A stretch of 64,000 nt of DNA from JBBATK01 sp040398805 (GTDB lineage Bacteria; Bacteroidota; Ignavibacteria; Kapaibacteriales; NICIL-2): contig JBBATK010000004.1 in NCBI GenBank assembly GCA_040398805.1, positions 108,547 through 172,546 of the forward strand, read 5' to 3'. The position numbers and the translations under genes are program-made. Of the stretch, positions 47,301-55,700 are shown piece by piece. How positions within the stretch are numbered: the first letter of the stretch is position 1; every line of letters begins with the position of its first letter. The notes under the pieces are model-generated. The model did not search any database and was not told where the DNA came from. It saw only the letters and a program-made list of their open reading frames with translations.

Positions 47301-50300
47301 ACGTCGTGAATGTCGTCGTTCGCATCCCGGTCTCCATCGTCAATCAGCCCACGTCGCCGTCGGCAACGTGTCAGGGCCAGAGCATTTCGCTTTCTGTCGT
47401 GGCTCAAGGTACCATCACGTCGTATCAGTGGCAGAAGGATCAGTTACGCACGGGAACCTTCACCAATGTTGCGGGTGCGACATCGGCGAGTCTGAATTTC
47501 AGTCCGCTGAGTCCTGCGGACTCGGGTAACTACCGCGTGGTGATCACAGGTCCATGTAACACCGTCACGTCGGTCATCACGAATGTCAGCGTTCTCCTGA
47601 ACGCATCGATAACCCAGCAACCCGTCACACCGGCACCTCCGTGTATCGGTGGAAGCGTATCCTTCAGCGTAGGGACGACGGGTACCGTGACGAGTTACCA
47701 GTGGCAGCGCTCACCGGCGGGTGCCGGAACCTTCACGAATGTCTTCGGAGGTAACGGTGCGTTGCTTCAGGTGCTCAACGTTCAGCCGGGCGATGCAGGG
47801 GACTACCGTGTCATCATCACGGGTCCATGTCAAGGTGCAATTACATCGAATGTGGTGAGTCTCGTGGTGAACAGTCCGATATCCATCACGTCTCAGCCGG
47901 CATTCTCTCGTCCGAACGCATGTACGGGCGAGACGACGACGCTCTCGATGACGGCATCGGGCACGGTCGCCTCGTATCAATGGCAGAAGTTCGACGGTTC
48001 GGTTTGGCAGAATATCTCCGGTGCGACGACGAACAGCTATTCGATCGCAAGTCTTGTTCTCAATGATGCCGGTGCATATCGCATGGCACTGAACGGACCG
48101 TGCAGTCCCACGACGACTTCGAACCAAGCGGCTCTCAGCGTTCAACAAAACGTCCAGGTGAACCAGCAACCGCAGCCGCAGACCGTATGCGCCGGCGGTG
48201 GTATCAGTTTCTCCGTGTCGACCATCGGTACGGTGGTGAGCTATCAATGGCAACAAGACCAGTTCCGCAACGGCACGTGGGCGAACATTCCTGGTGCCAC
48301 GAATGCAACCTATTCCAAAGCGGTGACGGTCGCATCGGACTCCGGTAACTATCGTCTGCAAGTCGTCGGTACCTGTAGCGCGACACCGGTGAACTCCTCC
48401 ACGGCGTCGGCTACCATCCAGTTGCCGTTCAGTCTTGTCACACAACCTTCATGGCCGTCGACGGCGGTGACGGTGGGTTCGACGGTGACGTTGAATGTCG
48501 GTGTGACAGGTACGGCGAATTATCAATGGCAACGTGACCAACAGCGCAACGGTAATTGGACGAACGTGGGCACAAACAGTCCTACGCTCGCATGGATCGT
48601 CCAGTCGGTGGCCGATAGCGGAAACTTCCGCTGTCAGATCTCCGGTCCTTGCGGTCCTGCGACGGTCACGACGAATAGTGTCGTCGTCAACGTGTGCCAG
48701 CCTCCGGCCGTCACGCAACAACCGCAAGAGCCTGCCGCAACATGTCCGGGAGGTAGCATAAGCGTAAGTATTGTGGCAAACGGATTCGGTCAGACCCTCA
48801 GCTATCAATGGCAGATCGACCAGGCACGCAACGGCACGTTCACGAACATCGCCGGTGCGACGAACGCTTCGTATTCGAAGACGAATGTCCAGCTTGCGGA
48901 TGACGGTAACTACCGTTGCCAAGTGGTGAGCGGTTGCAGTCCGACTCCCGTCTTCAGCAATACGGTCTCGTTCAACGTCCGGGCGCCGATCACCATCACG
49001 TCGCAACCGACATCGGTTGCTACCTGTGCCGCCGCATCGGTGAGCTTCTCCGTGACCGTCACGGGCGCATCACCGTCGTATCAGTGGTTCTACAACGGTA
49101 CGCCGATGAACATCGGACAGAATCCGAGCGCTGCAACGGCGACGCTGCAACTGAGCAATGTCACCCCGGGTGATGGTGGTTCCTATTCGTGCTTCATCAC
49201 CGGTCCTTGTACCGTCAACGGTACGTTCTCGAACTCGGCGACGTTGACCATCAACTCTCCGGTCATGCTCCTGCAACCTCAGTCCCAAACCGGGTGTGCA
49301 GGCAGCACGATCACCCTGACGACACAAGTGACGGGCGCCAACCTTGCGTATCAATGGCGTCGGAACGGTGCTCCGATCACGGGAGCCACGAACACCAACT
49401 ACATCATCGCAAGTGCGACCATTGCGGACACAGGATCCTACAGTGTCATTGCATCGAACACGTGTGGAACAGTCACTTCATCGAATGCGGTGCTCCGCAT
49501 TTCGGTGCCGGCATCCATACTCTCGCAGCCGCAGGGACAGACGGTGTGCCAGGGCGCGAACGTGACCTTGAGCGCGCCGATCAACGGTGACGCCACCCAG
49601 CCTACATTCCAGTGGCGTCGTAACGGCCAGAACCTGAGCACGACACAATACGCAGGCGCGCGGAGCGCAACCCTGCAGTTGAGCGCCATTCAGGTGGCTG
49701 AGGCGGGCACGTACTCGTGCGTCATCACGAGTGCATGTCAGCCCGCCGGCTTCGCATCTTCGGATGCCGTCATTACTGTCAATCCGGGAACAGTGATCGT
49801 CAACCAACCGGTCGGCTCTACGGTTTGTGAAAACAACGTTGCGGGCTTCACGGTGGGTGCGACAGGTACAGGACTGACGTATCAATGGCAACAGAACGGT
49901 GCACCGATACCGGGAGCGACGAACCCCGTCTACGTCATCGCGAATACGACGGCTTCGTCGGCCGGTGCGTACACGGTCGTCGTCAGCGGATCGTGTGCCC
50001 CCGTCTCCGTCGTCTCGAATGCGGCGGTACTGGTCGTCAACACGAACCCGCGCATTCTCACTTCTCCCATTCCGTCCCTGGCGGTCTGTCAAGGAGGTAG
50101 TGCGACCTTCAGCGTGTCGGCATCGGGTACGGGACTTACGTATCAATGGCGATTCAATGGAGTCATCATGACAGGAAATCCGTCGGCCTCGACTCCTACA
50201 CTCACTCTCATCAACGTCAGCACCGCAAGTGCCGGCAGCTATGATTGTATCGTCAGTGGAACCTGCGGTGGACCCGGAGTAACCAGTGCCGCGGGCGTCT

Positions 50301-52222
50301 TGAATGTCAACACCCCGATCAGCATCAGTTCGAGTCCCGTGAGCCAGGTGGTGTGTTCACGTGCGGATGTCACCTTCAGCGTGGCGAACGTCGGCACGGG
50401 TGCTGCGTATCAATGGCGTTACAACGGATTCCCGATCCTCGGGAATGCCTCGGCATTGACGAACACCCTGACGGTGACCGGCGTATCGGCGGCAAGTGCC
50501 GGCGTTTACGACGTGGTCGTGTCGGGAACGTGTAACATCGCGATCAGCTCTGCAGCGACACTCACGGTGCAGAACGTCCTGAACATCACGAACCAGCCGG
50601 AGCCGAGCCGCATCTGTGCGGGCTCGAACCTTCAAGCGACGGTAGCGGCGACGGGAACGATCCTGGGCTATCAGTGGCAGAAGGACGGCGTGAACATCCC
50701 AGGTCAGACGACGGCGACGTTGTCGATCGCGGGAGCGAGCGTCGCGCAATCGGGTAACTACCGTTGCGTGATCTCGGGAAGCGCCGCGTGCGGAACGGCC
50801 GTGCAGGTATCGAACACGGTGGAGATGATCGTCGGAACATCGCCGACCATCACCCGTCAACCGTTGAACGTGGCGGTATCCTTCGGCTCGACGGTGAGCG
50901 CGCAGGTGGACGCAGCGGGCTTGGGATATGGCGTGAACAACACGTTGCAATACGCATGGTTCAAGGGATCGACGCGTTTGGCGGACGGCTCGCGATTCAG
51001 CGGAACGGGCACGAACGTGCTGACGATCCGCGGCGTGCAACCGTCGGACATCGGCAGCGATTACTATGTGGTGATCAGCGGTGTGTGCGGCAATACGACA
51101 TCGAACCAGTTCGCCTTGTTCGTGCCTGCGGTGAACATCACGGGTCAGCCGCAAGGCGCAGACCTGTGTGCGGGCCAGACGACGGTGTTCAGCGTTGTCG
51201 CCGTTCCGAATCCCGCATCCAGTCAGCTATCATATCAATGGTACAAGGGCACGACGAAGTTGAATGACGGACCGAACATCACGGGTTCCGGTACCTCGAG
51301 CATGACGCTTCGTAATGCCGTGGTGACGGATGCAGGGGATTACACGTGCGAGATCACGGTACAGCCGGGCGGATCGCGTGTCACGACGTCGATCGCGAAG
51401 CTGACGGTGAGCACGCCGGCAAGCATCACGTCCCAGCCGACGAACCAGACGGTATGCGATGGTTCAGCACTGAACCTGAGCGTGACGGGTGCGGGCGGCA
51501 GCTTGCAGTATCAGTGGAAGAAGAGCGGCACGGACATCTCGGGCGCGACCTCGTCCACGTACACGGTGAACGCAAGCAGTGCGGCCGACGCAGGCAGCTA
51601 CACCGTAACGGTACGGAACGGATGCGGCACGGTGACCTCGGAAACGGTGACGGTGACGGTAACGACGAAGCCGACGATCACGACGCAGCCTGCGTCGACG
51701 GTATCGGTGGGATTGAACGGTACGATCACGCTCACGACGTCGGCGACGGGCAGTGGAACATTGAGATATCAATGGAAGCTGAACGGCAATGCCATCGCGG
51801 GAGCGACGAACGCGACGTACACGAAGGGCTCGGCATCGAAGAACGATGAGGGTACGTATGTGTGCGAGGTATCGAACGACTGTGGAACGGCCACGACGAG
51901 CGCGTCGACGGTAAGCGTGTCGACGACGGGTGTGACGGATGCCGAGACGTTCGGGTATGTATTGGGAACGCCGGAACCGAACCCGATGGGCGAGGTATCG
52001 ACGTTGAAGATCCGTGTGCCGGTATCGGGCGCAGTGCGCGTGGACGTGAGCGATGTGTCGGGCCGAGTGGTAGCGACCTTGATCGACGGAATGTTGGAAG
52101 CGGGCGAGCACGTGGAAGTGCTGAGCGCATCGCGGAACAATCTGGGATCGGGCGTGTATACGGTTCGGATGGTGACATCGGAAGGCTACGTAAGCACGAA
52201 GCGCCTGGTGATCGTGCGCTAA
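35351..52222 (+). CDS. Giant secreted beta-helix/Ig-repeat protein with T9SS sorting domain (giant 1)
   Basis: A 5,623-residue exported protein with a signal peptide (first ~25 residues). Order: an N-terminal domain (to ~235) and an FnIII-like domain (~240-330, ending TTYYYRVGAFS). Four right-handed beta-helix modules follow, starting near residues 339, 1304, 2285 and 3290, rich in N-N-x-I-type rungs and linked by 'PP.I.YTP' beta-sandwich spacers. About 19 Ig-like domains (~3801-5530) each show a YQW core and a 'd.G.Y.v' strand, most with a cysteine pair. The T9SS type A sorting domain runs from ~5533 (PEPNPMGE ... SGVYTVRM ... VIVR). It probably forms a long surface fibre or adhesin; ligand unknown. 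No enzymatic motif is seen. Its 3' end is identical to that of giant 2. Confidence 0.88.
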   Translation: MKARLLAASVLVVVSLLFGAVAARSQNIANYTFTTTTATFTSIVGQSGTTTLFTPASASNDDGYYSTIPIGFTFVYMGVQYTTVNSNCNGFIAFNSSTTTSWVADMPGTTYNIGRPAICPFWGDLRLISGASTHAYRTDGNPGSRVFTIEWNTVEWPYSSGTNTVSFQVKLYEATGVVEFNYDQPATSTGSQTQGIGLTGQGTNIFSCVTDNNFNAVSTSTATYPTIRPNANYRMTFTPPAAPSAPSNLSFTNVLLTQMTLNWQDNSNNESGFYVLRSTDNVNFTTVALTSANATSATISGLSANTTYYYRVGAFSEGAYSSFITGTQGTGAAILSGTRQIPSTAYPSIRAAIDSMNAKGIAGPLVFEFTSSYNVSAESAAPYPSLAATPITFTRYFGASATNTITFRPAAGVTGVTINVTAPTFTTSLINFDSSSAFITFDGRPGGTGTARELIFDVSGSSTPSTLRFLNDANNITFRNCVIRGGNSSTASGIINMSTSTVVGFNGVGVSFNTITNCQIREALTPVTGQGPSIGIYSFGSTAPFSRNNQITNNEIFNIFNPTTSVNAGIFLTTGNTDWTITGNSIYLQSATRTYSVSNTYHGIFAQPSQGGFVISNNFIGGSTTQNNGSAWTINGGTTSSVSLTFFGINLAMSTIATSTVQNNRVSNILYQQSSTTSTVAITGINATAGVINYLNNTVGGETAARTQDTISIYSTSTSTLTNTLTGMNILGSASQPLGINISNNVVNGLTFGATATGTVGPVANITGISTSASPATVTNNTVGSSTPAYGLVSSGGHTSTSANVVTGFSIGNGSTYIQLADNTVDNLSNQFSSSGARVCGIVFTSSVIGNILRNTIQNLSTNSTSASTLTSASAVGMQFNSSSRPLLVSQNTISNIRNTNTGAFASQVTGMFFSVTTTTAQANDLIFQRNFIHGLNNLSTSTSASIVGMYLNGGGGLYRNNVVRVGVDATGASTTTGMAVNGIWKASGSACNLFYNTVYVSGTVTGTTNFLSYALNRSINVPTDSIFNNVFVNVRSGGDANPAVIRHYAAGSVTSLPNMNNNVYFASGSNATFFRNLSSIVDYTSIAALRTALGGEMQGAFANPNFRAPDAATPDLRVQSPTPVERAGRIPDLGNGDAVFLSNAPLTDYEGDIRTSNTPADAGADAGGYTPIDQTPPVIAYTPLYSPSPNTNPRTLTALIADGNGVPTSGVGLPVLYWKRGAMGTFNAAQATFVGGAQYSFSFGNGVVVGDTVFYYMAAQDNASNTAVFPVTGAAGLTANPPAASTQPTQTLLSSYRVGAGLCGTINIPSAQYPTLRAVFDSLNISTLTCDLTINVTSNITEITTCQLNAVSYGAGGPYNIIVQPAAGVTATITGNVTGPLVRLNGADRVIFEGRQGGNGTAKSLTLENTSTSSIASVMTFQNDAVRDTIRNCVVRGSAIASIPSISGGAHIILGQTSVINSLYPELGGGITGNDDIVIDNNDIREASNVGSAPSFGLFSNGSSGVLQQYNSNIRVTNNNFFNIYNGTTSVSNNAAVYINLGSMDWVISGNSIYQPAAALSPANSIIFYGIAQISASNNNFTITNNFIGGSAPQCGGSAWSMTPTTTSLSPTFIGIQLASGSLTPNTISNNKISNLVLRSASVNTTATAGMFSGIYVTSGSVTLNENTIGGNGSADTIRLGSYSTTTAPWSYGINCYSLNGTQVLTITNNLIGGNRTNAISGDGFGTATGTAGMSFAGVYIQQSSLIAGATVSNNVIGSPSNANAINYNASQTIGTISNVQVHGINIVNASGTNTVDNNVIANLTNGNATSNSTVLIRGISTSSGVNTITNNIIRNLNTASGFSGTLTQAANTGIQMTSTSLGSTTAPVATTITNNTVHSLGCSNATGAVQMIGLYWSGPLGQTSSNPPILVNNQVSRNTIHSLSLASTSSSASMVGIYDANGSATFANNMIRLGVDSTGTSLSSGTAVTGVWKATTSRSSFFHNSVYLGGSSVVGATNTFAFRRQFSQSATAIDTVMNNIFLNARSADFTATGKHYAAAYDANTFIVANNNLYSATGTNGVLLGNPSAGLDYTTLDSWRSLTGTEAQSGTGNPNFRNAAGSASVVDLRVQGTTAVEGAGTPVTWIATDREGDTRSALTPTDIGADAGNYSYGNDQQPPLIVYTPLPNALNTSARTLTASITDKTGVPTTGDGLPVLYWRINSAATWSSAQGVSVGSGDYTFTFGSGVNPNDTVRYYIVAQDAASTPNVTVAPLLGMGGLTATPPAAATAPTTPSQYLVGGAICGTRTVGTGGDFPTLRAAFDAINNGQVTCDVILSVISNTTETASCVLNAVNYGSGGPYRIIIRPAAGTVDTIGGNIAGPLVNFSGASRVIIDGRQGGTGTPKSLVFDNTNTGGTAPFPCAIRIYNGASNDTLRNAVFRSSAQTSGNNIGVVTIDTAYAAGVIGRTTQGNNNLVVDNNDIRESSNGQWPGGGILIGTAATGTVSTSLFNNNGVISRNNIFNMAAASGTGNTTWINLINWNSNWTVSENNLYNTAPRAYAAQTVVMLNVVSTQSQGNFSVTNNFVGGTAPQCGGSALTSTDLSTAVTWLAGNIGTAPPGQITYTGNKFSNFAINTATAGTIFTGIQYNGQTVCADMNLSNNTIGGNGSGDSIRCFTSGSGGSVNGILAAAASVSANSNVMNNNLVSNIAVNNAVPSSSTTQVSQLVSSVVGITLSGGNAGIPWSLQGNTVGGPTAATGLRALNPTTISTSNQTVFGIRSSFSGVLTLNGNTVQNLDNNSRSAGSSNSLTINHQTVGLAATNGLNVFTNNTVRLLSNSSPNPQNNTAASVIGIAVQSTTGAQVITGNTVHSLSNTDATNAPVGVVGIIDLITGTPTTFFGKSTIARNNVHSLSIASQNPIATIYGITPVNRSADVVNNMVRLGIDASGTSVNGGCNIAGIIKQQTLTNTSTITFAPGNYDVNVLHNSVFVGGSGVNDGSNTFAYRRIIAQTAAGVDRVFNNVFVNARSNVSGATGKHYAMAIDNTSNYQADYNLVNAGNSGGTLFGMGNPFITADYPVIAGWRGVTGTELSSAVGVPNFINALGTSTTVDLHVQSPTPVEASGSGAAFISQIMTDDVDGQARTSNTPVDIGADAGNFTAADLFPPSILYTPFSNAGIASTRTVGNVVVTDVSGVNTGAFAPRLYYKRSSENNAILGNTSADNGWKFVTANNSSSPFSFTIDYTLLPGGTVTVGDIIQYFIVAQDLASTPNVGVNAAQFTSNPSSVVLGASQAPVVGAVNSYAIAPTFAGTVNVGQGQPYPCLTCEGGLFQAINNAGVLSGNLTVNITSDITSETGLYALNQWLEDGAGGYSVRIVPSAAANRAVSGAYPAPGQTLSVQGALFRFNAVSNVVVDGRFNGSGSFLTFTNTNNFTQNIGTFQYISNGPNLGCVNDTIRNCTISTGSNINTSFAVYIAGNFGTNTTLTTGPSGNSIGLDHRNLAFIDNTILQAQYGIFGRSFNNVPASVLKNLLISGNKFGSSDNVTTISLRAIDIQGAEAMRITNNSISNVYTSLLGTTPVGIALSTWITNSSITRNVICGITSAFQSSVGVYGIDLASSVGVFNDTIANNAISGLTSVGFNDPITSVVAGIRLNQSQNIRVYHNTVNLTGSFLSNNAANSVAFLGAASTISGMDVRNNIFINNMTGATGSKCYAMYLNQTGAFTLGQSNNNDLVASGSTNILSYWNNTEYPTLSSWQNSGLSQDANSVSIPVSFAGSGCANYYLPTVNTSLIGASALLSTVSSDVDGLERTRPYMGADEVTPVITINTQPQSQNLCSAQALNLSANAALTFNDNVSRPDAALTYQWQKNGSNISGATTASYSISSTTTADAGSYRVIIRASSLDSSVSNVAVITVSDPITITQQPVAPAALCAGTGGFTVSTAATGTGVSYQWQQDRTRGGTFVNISGATSSSYTVATVAGADSGNYRCVITGVAACTPSTQFTNVVNVVVRIPVSIVNQPTSPSATCQGQSISLSVVAQGTITSYQWQKDQLRTGTFTNVAGATSASLNFSPLSPADSGNYRVVITGPCNTVTSVITNVSVLLNASITQQPVTPAPPCIGGSVSFSVGTTGTVTSYQWQRSPAGAGTFTNVFGGNGALLQVLNVQPGDAGDYRVIITGPCQGAITSNVVSLVVNSPISITSQPAFSRPNACTGETTTLSMTASGTVASYQWQKFDGSVWQNISGATTNSYSIASLVLNDAGAYRMALNGPCSPTTTSNQAALSVQQNVQVNQQPQPQTVCAGGGISFSVSTIGTVVSYQWQQDQFRNGTWANIPGATNATYSKAVTVASDSGNYRLQVVGTCSATPVNSSTASATIQLPFSLVTQPSWPSTAVTVGSTVTLNVGVTGTANYQWQRDQQRNGNWTNVGTNSPTLAWIVQSVADSGNFRCQISGPCGPATVTTNSVVVNVCQPPAVTQQPQEPAATCPGGSISVSIVANGFGQTLSYQWQIDQARNGTFTNIAGATNASYSKTNVQLADDGNYRCQVVSGCSPTPVFSNTVSFNVRAPITITSQPTSVATCAAASVSFSVTVTGASPSYQWFYNGTPMNIGQNPSAATATLQLSNVTPGDGGSYSCFITGPCTVNGTFSNSATLTINSPVMLLQPQSQTGCAGSTITLTTQVTGANLAYQWRRNGAPITGATNTNYIIASATIADTGSYSVIASNTCGTVTSSNAVLRISVPASILSQPQGQTVCQGANVTLSAPINGDATQPTFQWRRNGQNLSTTQYAGARSATLQLSAIQVAEAGTYSCVITSACQPAGFASSDAVITVNPGTVIVNQPVGSTVCENNVAGFTVGATGTGLTYQWQQNGAPIPGATNPVYVIANTTASSAGAYTVVVSGSCAPVSVVSNAAVLVVNTNPRILTSPIPSLAVCQGGSATFSVSASGTGLTYQWRFNGVIMTGNPSASTPTLTLINVSTASAGSYDCIVSGTCGGPGVTSAAGVLNVNTPISISSSPVSQVVCSRADVTFSVANVGTGAAYQWRYNGFPILGNASALTNTLTVTGVSAASAGVYDVVVSGTCNIAISSAATLTVQNVLNITNQPEPSRICAGSNLQATVAATGTILGYQWQKDGVNIPGQTTATLSIAGASVAQSGNYRCVISGSAACGTAVQVSNTVEMIVGTSPTITRQPLNVAVSFGSTVSAQVDAAGLGYGVNNTLQYAWFKGSTRLADGSRFSGTGTNVLTIRGVQPSDIGSDYYVVISGVCGNTTSNQFALFVPAVNITGQPQGADLCAGQTTVFSVVAVPNPASSQLSYQWYKGTTKLNDGPNITGSGTSSMTLRNAVVTDAGDYTCEITVQPGGSRVTTSIAKLTVSTPASITSQPTNQTVCDGSALNLSVTGAGGSLQYQWKKSGTDISGATSSTYTVNASSAADAGSYTVTVRNGCGTVTSETVTVTVTTKPTITTQPASTVSVGLNGTITLTTSATGSGTLRYQWKLNGNAIAGATNATYTKGSASKNDEGTYVCEVSNDCGTATTSASTVSVSTTGVTDAETFGYVLGTPEPNPMGEVSTLKIRVPVSGAVRVDVSDVSGRVVATLIDGMLEAGEHVEVLSASRNNLGSGVYTVRMVTSEGYVSTKRLVIVR

Positions 52223-52283
52223 GCGATCGCCCTGATGGCAGGTAGACGACGGGATGTCCGCGCCGCGGACATCCCGTTTTTTT
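50339..52283 (+). repeat. 1,945-bp direct repeat, copy 1 (3' end of giant 1)
   Basis: It matches 62054-63998 at a constant offset of 11,715 bases wherever I compared them, and the antisense and alternative-frame reading of both copies is also identical. It covers the last ~6 Ig-like domains, the T9SS sorting domain, the stop codon and the terminator hairpin. Sequence immediately upstream differs at many positions. Confidence 0.93.
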
Positions 52284-52284
52284 T
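52250..52284 (+). terminator. Rho-independent terminator of giant gene 1
   Basis: An 11-bp perfect stem CGGGATGTCCG / CGGACATCCCG with a 5-base loop and eight T residues, 27 bases after the stop codon. Confidence 0.92.
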
Positions 52285-52437
52285 GTCATCGTCGTCGGGA
52301 GATTCGGCGGTATCGGACAATCACCCGAAAAATGTCTTGCCTTGGTCCGTTCGGCTAAGTCGAATGATATCATAGCATTCTGCATGCCACGGGTTGACAC
52401 GCTGGATGACGACGGACACCGTTTCGAAACGAAAGTC

Positions 52438-52467
52438 TTTGGCCGAATCTCGAAGCTTTCTATTTTG
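52438..52467 (+). promoter_or_regulatory. Promoter-like sequence upstream of the 76-aa frame
   Basis: TTTG (52438-52441), 19 bases, then TATTTTG (52461-52467), one base shorter than TAnnTTTG. It lies 9 bases before an ATG at 52477, so initiation would be leaderless or at a later start. Confidence 0.35.
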
Positions 52468-52476
52468 GAGTACACG

Positions 52477-52707
52477 ATGAATGGATTTTCGGGGGAAATG
52501 AAGAAAGTTCATCCATCAGAACGGGGACAAGGACCTCCGTCGTCGCACTCAATCGAGAGTTACGTGCGAAGACGGTTACAGCTAGAGGAAGTCAAGAGCA
52601 AGAACTGGTGGGTCTTTCCGCGGGAAGACGACCGGAGGTTCTGCGTGGCGTTTGGCGTGCAGGAGCGCAACGAGGGAGTCGTGATCATTGTGTCACGTGC
52701 GGCTTGA
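52477..52707 (+). CDS. Possible small protein between the giant genes
   Basis: A 76-codon frame (open from 52342) with a tryptophan- and arginine-rich middle (KNWWVFPREDDRRFCVAF) and a hydrophobic end (GVVIIVSRAA). I recognise no family. A promoter-like sequence precedes it, and it ends 52 bases before giant 2. It could be a real small gene, a leader frame of giant 2 or chance. The 52223-52759 intergenic region holds nothing else apart from the giant 1 terminator. Confidence 0.35.
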   Translation: MNGFSGEMKKVHPSERGQGPPSSHSIESYVRRRLQLEEVKSKNWWVFPREDDRRFCVAFGVQERNEGVVIIVSRAA

Positions 52708-52759
52708 GTTCTCAACGAGATATCGAACATTCATTTTTCATTACAGTCGTGAGGTTTTT

Positions 52760-55700
52760 ATGAAGAGCATTCTGCAATGCGCGGCATTGGTGTTTGCGTT
52801 GTTGTGCATGGCGACATCGTCCGGTGCCCAGAGTCTATCGAACTATGTTTTCACCTCCACGTCATCGACGTACACGTCGATCATCGGTCAAGGTGGAACG
52901 ACGTTGATCTTCGATCCGGGGGTCAACTCCGATGACGACGACGGGTACTATACCTCCGTTCCTGTGGGGTTCCAGTTCAACTACCTGGGATCGAATTACT
53001 CCACACTTGCATGTTGCGCCAACGGCTTCGCTCTGCTGGGAGGAACATCGGTTAGCGGATCATCGTGGACGCCTGATATTGCCGGAAACTCGGGAAGCAA
53101 CGGCCGTCCGGTGCTCGCGCCATTCTGGTCGGACATGCAGCTCATTTCCGGAGCCGGAGGGTCCTCACTGGGTTACAGGACCGACGGTTCTGCTCCGAAC
53201 AGGGTATTCACTCTTGAATGGAACAAAGCGGAGTGGACGTATACTTCCGGGGTCCTTTCCGTTTCCTTCCAGATAAAGCTCTACGAAGCATCAGGTGCTG
53301 TGGAATTTCTGTACAATCAAGAAGCGACGCAGACATCCACTCAGACCGTTGGTATTGGCATTACCGCCGCGGGTACCGGTTCAGGATCCTACCTGGCTGT
53401 TCAAGACAACAACTTCAATACCGTCAGCGCCAGTGCGACGGGATCCGTAACGGTCCGTCCCGCATCGAACACGCGCCTCTCATGGGTTCCCATGTCGACG
53501 GCTTTGACTGCTCCCACCGCATTCACAGCGACGAACGTGGCTTCAAGCAGCATGACCGTTTCGTGGACCAACAACGCGGCTTCGGCCTATGCAGGTGCCG
53601 TCTATATCTCGACAGATAACACCAACTTCACGTGGAAGGGTTTTACCGCCATGAACGGCACGGGCACCTATTCATTGAACGTAACGGGACTTTCGGGAAA
53701 CACGTTGTACTATTACCGTATCTATGCCGTATCATCAGGCGGAACGAGTTCGGCGCTCACGGGTTCCCAAGCAACTGCAGCAGGTACTCTCTCAGGCGTG
53801 AGGCAGATTCCCACAAGTTCGTATCCCACGATCAAAAGTGCTATCGACAGTCTCAACGCGTATGGCCTGGCGGGATCGATCACCTTCGAGCTGTTGTCTT
53901 CATACACGAGTACGGCGGAGACCTATCCCCTTACCTTCAGTGCGATTTCGGGTGCATCGGCGACCAACGTCGTCACGTTCAGACCGGCATCTGACGTCTC
54001 ATCCGTGCTCAACATCACAGGCTCCAGCTCCACCGCAATCATTCATTTCAACGGAGCGAGATACGTTCGTATCGACGGACGTCCGGGCGGGTCGGGTGCT
54101 GCCAGCATGCTCAATATCGAGAACACGTTGGTGGGCACGACATCCACCGTGCGATTCACCGGCGATGCATCATATGATACTGTTCGCTACTGTACCATCC
54201 GTGGTGCGAACAGTACGTCCACAACGTCGGGTACGATATTCTTCGGTTCACCTTCGACGAGCGGAAACAGCTACAACTCGATAGCGAATTGTTCCATTCG
54301 CGAGATAACAAGCGGCTCGACGCCTGCTTGCGCCGTGTACATCTCCGGAACATCGACTGCCGTGTCGACCAACAACAGTCTGTTGAACAACAACATTCTC
54401 AACTTCGCGGGCACGTCGACGGTCTATGCCATCTATAGCTCGAGTTCGTACTCCAATAACTGGACGATGACGGGTAATAGTTTCTACCAGACGGCATCAA
54501 GAACATTCTCGAGTACGTTCGCGTTCATCTATATGTCCGAGACTCCTGGAGTCTCTGCTGTAGGAAACGTGATCGACAACAACTTTTTCGGTGGCACCAG
54601 TCCCGGATGCGGGGGATCGGCGTGGACATCGACGCATTCGAGTACGTGGTACGGTCTGTTTCTACCTGGACCTTCCTCGGTCAATAGCAGCCGTAGCGTG
54701 AGCAACAACACCTTTACGAACATGAACGTGACGACGAGCAGCACGACGTTCTATCCCATTTACGTGTATAACTCCAATCTCACCATCTCAGGTAACGTAG
54801 TGGGCAGTTCGACAGGTACGGGCGGCATCGTCGTGACGTACTCCGGTACGGGACAGCTTGTCACGTACGGCATCTATGCCTATCCCACATCGAGCTTGGG
54901 ACAGAATGTCACGGTGACGAACAACGTCATTGGTGGCATCACCTTGCAGAGCTCGTCGACGGGCGGTCATAGTTTCAACGGTGTCTATATAGCCAGCACC
55001 ATCGGCGGGAACTCCTCGACCGTCAGCAATAACATCATCGGAAATGCCACCGTTGCGAACTCCGTGACCATTCCTGCCACCTCGACGAATGCCTCCGTAG
55101 TACGGGGCTTGTGGATTGCAAGTTCGTCCGGGTCGTTTCCTCTCACCATCAGCAACAACACCATCGCCAACATCACGAACAACAACACCTTTAACTCATC
55201 CGGCGGTTCATGGGTGTCGGGAATCTTCGCTACAAGCGGTATCCACTATATCATCGACAACAACATCTACAACCTATCCGTTGCGGCAAACAACGCAAGT
55301 GGAACGAATACCACGATGAGCATGGTGGGAATCAATGAGGCGTCATCAACAGCACCGTCGGGCGTGAATGGTCACATCATCAGGGGAAACAGGATCTACG
55401 GGCTGGCGCATACGAATACCACGAGTGCTTCGAACTTCCAGGTAGGAATCGCCGTAGCGGGCTCCGCAGCAAGCTCACTGGTCCTCGTCGAAAAGAATTA
55501 CATTCACAGTAACACATTCGCCAGCACGAGTGTCAACGCGCAACAGGGGATTCTTATCTTCACCATACCTGCCCGGGTGGTGAACAACAACGTACGTCTA
55601 GGTATCGACGCATCGGGTTCATCATTGTCGAATTCGCACGTGATCTACGGCATCGCCAAGAGCGGTTCGGGTGCAACGACCATTGCCTACAACAGCGTGT

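Noticed and set aside
46750..52000. CRISPR-like or tandem DNA repeat in the Ig arrays
   Set aside because: The periodicity is at protein level (about 85-90 codons per unit) and the DNA units are diverged; there are no short identical repeats with spacers.
50339..52283. Insertion sequence or other mobile element as the cause of the long repeat
   Set aside because: The repeat lies in frame within genes, encodes ordinary Ig and sorting domains, and has no transposase, terminal inverted repeats or target duplication.
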